This document shows positions 7,471 through 7,599 of a stretch of DNA of 7,599 nt, one piece after another. Both the position numbers and the translations under genes were made by a program. Each line of letters opens with the position of its first letter. Position 1 is the stretch's first letter. Source of the DNA: a bacterium (GTDB lineage: Bacteria; UBP13; UBA5359); the NCBI GenBank assembly GCA_028699365.1, contig JAQVUQ010000126.1, positions 1 through 7,599 on the forward strand, given 5' to 3'. The notes under the pieces are model-generated. The model had not been told where the DNA came from. It was given only the letters and a program-made list of their open reading frames with translations, and did not search any database.

Positions 7471-7599
7471 AGGCTAAATAGCTTCGCGACAGGCTAAGCC
7501 TGTGAATGGGGGATTGAAGAAGATATAAAAGCATGAAACCATTCTTCACGACCTTGCGGGAGGGCGAGAGCCCGAACCCGTCCGGCAAAGCAAGTCCGG
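7471..7599. other. repeat-rich, probably structured non-coding segment (cut by window end)
   Basis: No coding frame is convincing. The segment holds ACAGGCT-A-AGCCTGT (7489-7503), a 7-bp long-range pair TGAAGAA/TTCTTCA (7515-7521 with 7542-7548), and a stacked stem GCGGG...CCCGT (7556-7560 with 7577-7581) enclosing GGGC-GAGA-GCCC (7562-7573). GTCCGG occurs twice (7580-7585 and at the very end). Strand cannot be fixed. It resembles the start of a folded RNA such as a ribozyme, intron or leader, but I cannot assign a family. Confidence 0.35.

Noticed and set aside
7471-7599. Group II intron start
   Set aside because: No GTGYG boundary is visible and no reverse transcriptase is in the window, so the class cannot be claimed.

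Overview
The window looks like the chromosome of a Gram-positive anaerobe, most likely class Clostridia. The groESL operon has a perfect CIRCE operator with a SigA-type promoter, the Shine-Dalgarno sites are strong (AGGAGG types), and the terminators are compact hairpins with U-tracts. The species cannot be named from sequence alone.

There are two contrasting halves. The left part (about 1-2907) is an eroded accessory island. On the minus strand it holds a three-gene array resembling a restriction-modification or defence locus: a short remnant of an Eco57I-type DNA methyltransferase (2743-2907), an intact RhuM-family gene (1677-2756), and a frameshifted, internally deleted GIY-YIG nuclease/superfamily-2 helicase (579-1684). 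The helicase remnant ends in a C-terminal block that may come from another protein. Further left are a second, truncated RhuM copy on the plus strand (1-372), a stray 25-codon groEL fragment (402-476, minus) and a possible plus-strand C-terminal coding tail (479-571). Only the RhuM gene at 1677-2756 is still open over full length.

The right part (about 3005-7406) is ordinary, well-kept housekeeping sequence. groES-groEL is transcribed leftward from a TTGACA-N17-TATTAT promoter, is controlled by an extended CIRCE repeat (presumably bound by HrcA) and ends at a strong terminator. Divergently, an FmdB-type zinc-ribbon gene has its own consensus promoter (TTGACA-N17-TATAAT) and a terminator. It is followed by accB (biotin carboxyl carrier protein, without accC beside it) and a class I aspartate-type aminotransferase. 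A REP-like hairpin lies between the last two.

The last 190 bases hold a 13-codon open frame and several stacked inverted repeats, which look like the start of a structured RNA or mobile element cut off by the window edge. The most unusual content is the decayed methyltransferase-RhuM-GIY-YIG/helicase array with its neighbouring second RhuM and groEL scraps. Family names there rest on recalled motifs, not on a search.
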